From Candidatus Sumerlaeota bacterium (GTDB lineage Bacteria; Sumerlaeota; Sumerlaeia; MWCT01; JAGHBZ01), in contig JAGHBZ010000139.1 of NCBI GenBank assembly GCA_021160705.1, forward strand, positions 1 to 5,519: a DNA stretch of 5,519 nucleotides, written 5' to 3'. The notes under the pieces are model-generated. The model saw nothing but the letters and a program-made list of their open reading frames with translations, did not search any database and was not told the origin of the DNA. Made by a program: the position numbers and the translations under genes. Below are positions 5,379 to 5,519 of the stretch, one piece after another. Within the stretch, counting starts at the first letter, position 1. The number at the start of each line of letters is the position of its first letter.

Positions 5379-5519
5379 TTCTGCTAAATCGGAGGGGAGC
5401 ATAATCTTTTCATTTTTCCTTGAATATTATCCCTATAATTGAAAATACTATTACCAAATAAGTACTCACACTATAGGAAATGCTATTATCTGATTATATA
5501 TATTCACTTTGAAGAGGAA
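5379..5519. other. AT-rich intergenic tail with possible signals for the next gene
   Basis: No ORF of note is seen. A perfect TATAAT lies at 5434-5439 on the plus strand, but no -35 hexamer is found at the right distance. A purine-rich 'gaagagga' at 5511-5518 would suit a ribosome binding site for a gene starting just beyond the window. A GGAGGGG run at about 5391-5397 has no start codon behind it. No hairpin with a T-run follows the hydrolase gene. Confidence 0.25.

Noticed and set aside
5420..5439. TTGAAT and TATAAT as a promoter pair
   Set aside because: The hexamers are only eight bases apart, far too close for a -35/-10 pair.

Overview
The window reads as a piece of chromosome from an uncultivated, moderate-GC bacterium, probably with a Gram-negative type of envelope. 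It holds four complete protein genes and one repeat-rich intergenic block. The phylum cannot be fixed from the sequence. Phased 'TTCGTG/CCGTG' intergenic repeats, a secreted deacetylase with a golvesin-type C-terminal domain, and weak Shine-Dalgarno signals are features I associate with candidate phyla such as Poribacteria and other environmental lineages, but this is an impression and not a classification.

Layout. Bases 1-552 carry no convincing gene. They are a mosaic of repeats: a 58-bp perfect inverted repeat (1-58 against 162-219), a ~57-bp diverged direct repeat (55-113 and 235-290), a 14-bp tandem, and several runs of roughly 10-bp modules built on TTCGTG or its complement. Bases 553-4441 hold three minus-strand genes in a row. 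In transcription order they are a GT-B glycosyltransferase with a C-terminal coiled coil (4441-3026), a radical SAM/SPASM enzyme (2969-1878) and a secreted polysaccharide deacetylase with a golvesin/Xly-type C-terminal domain (1731-553). After an 88-bp divergent intergenic region comes a plus-strand PhnP-like metallo-beta-lactamase-fold hydrolase (4530-5378). The last 141 bases are AT-rich and probably lead into another gene outside the window.

How the genes may work together. The three minus-strand genes are co-oriented with gaps of 56 and 146 bp and could be one transcription unit or part of a longer surface-glycan locus: a cytoplasmic glycosyltransferase, a radical SAM modifying enzyme of unknown substrate, and an exported enzyme that could deacetylate a glycan. 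This link is inferred from gene order and families; no substrate can be read from the sequence. The PhnP-like gene is divergently transcribed, has no phosphonate (phn) neighbours here, and is probably an independent unit.

I did not find a clear new defence, mobile or RNA system. The least explained part of the window is the repeat block at the left edge, where near-perfect inversion and phased short modules need explaining, or need checking as an amplification or assembly artefact.
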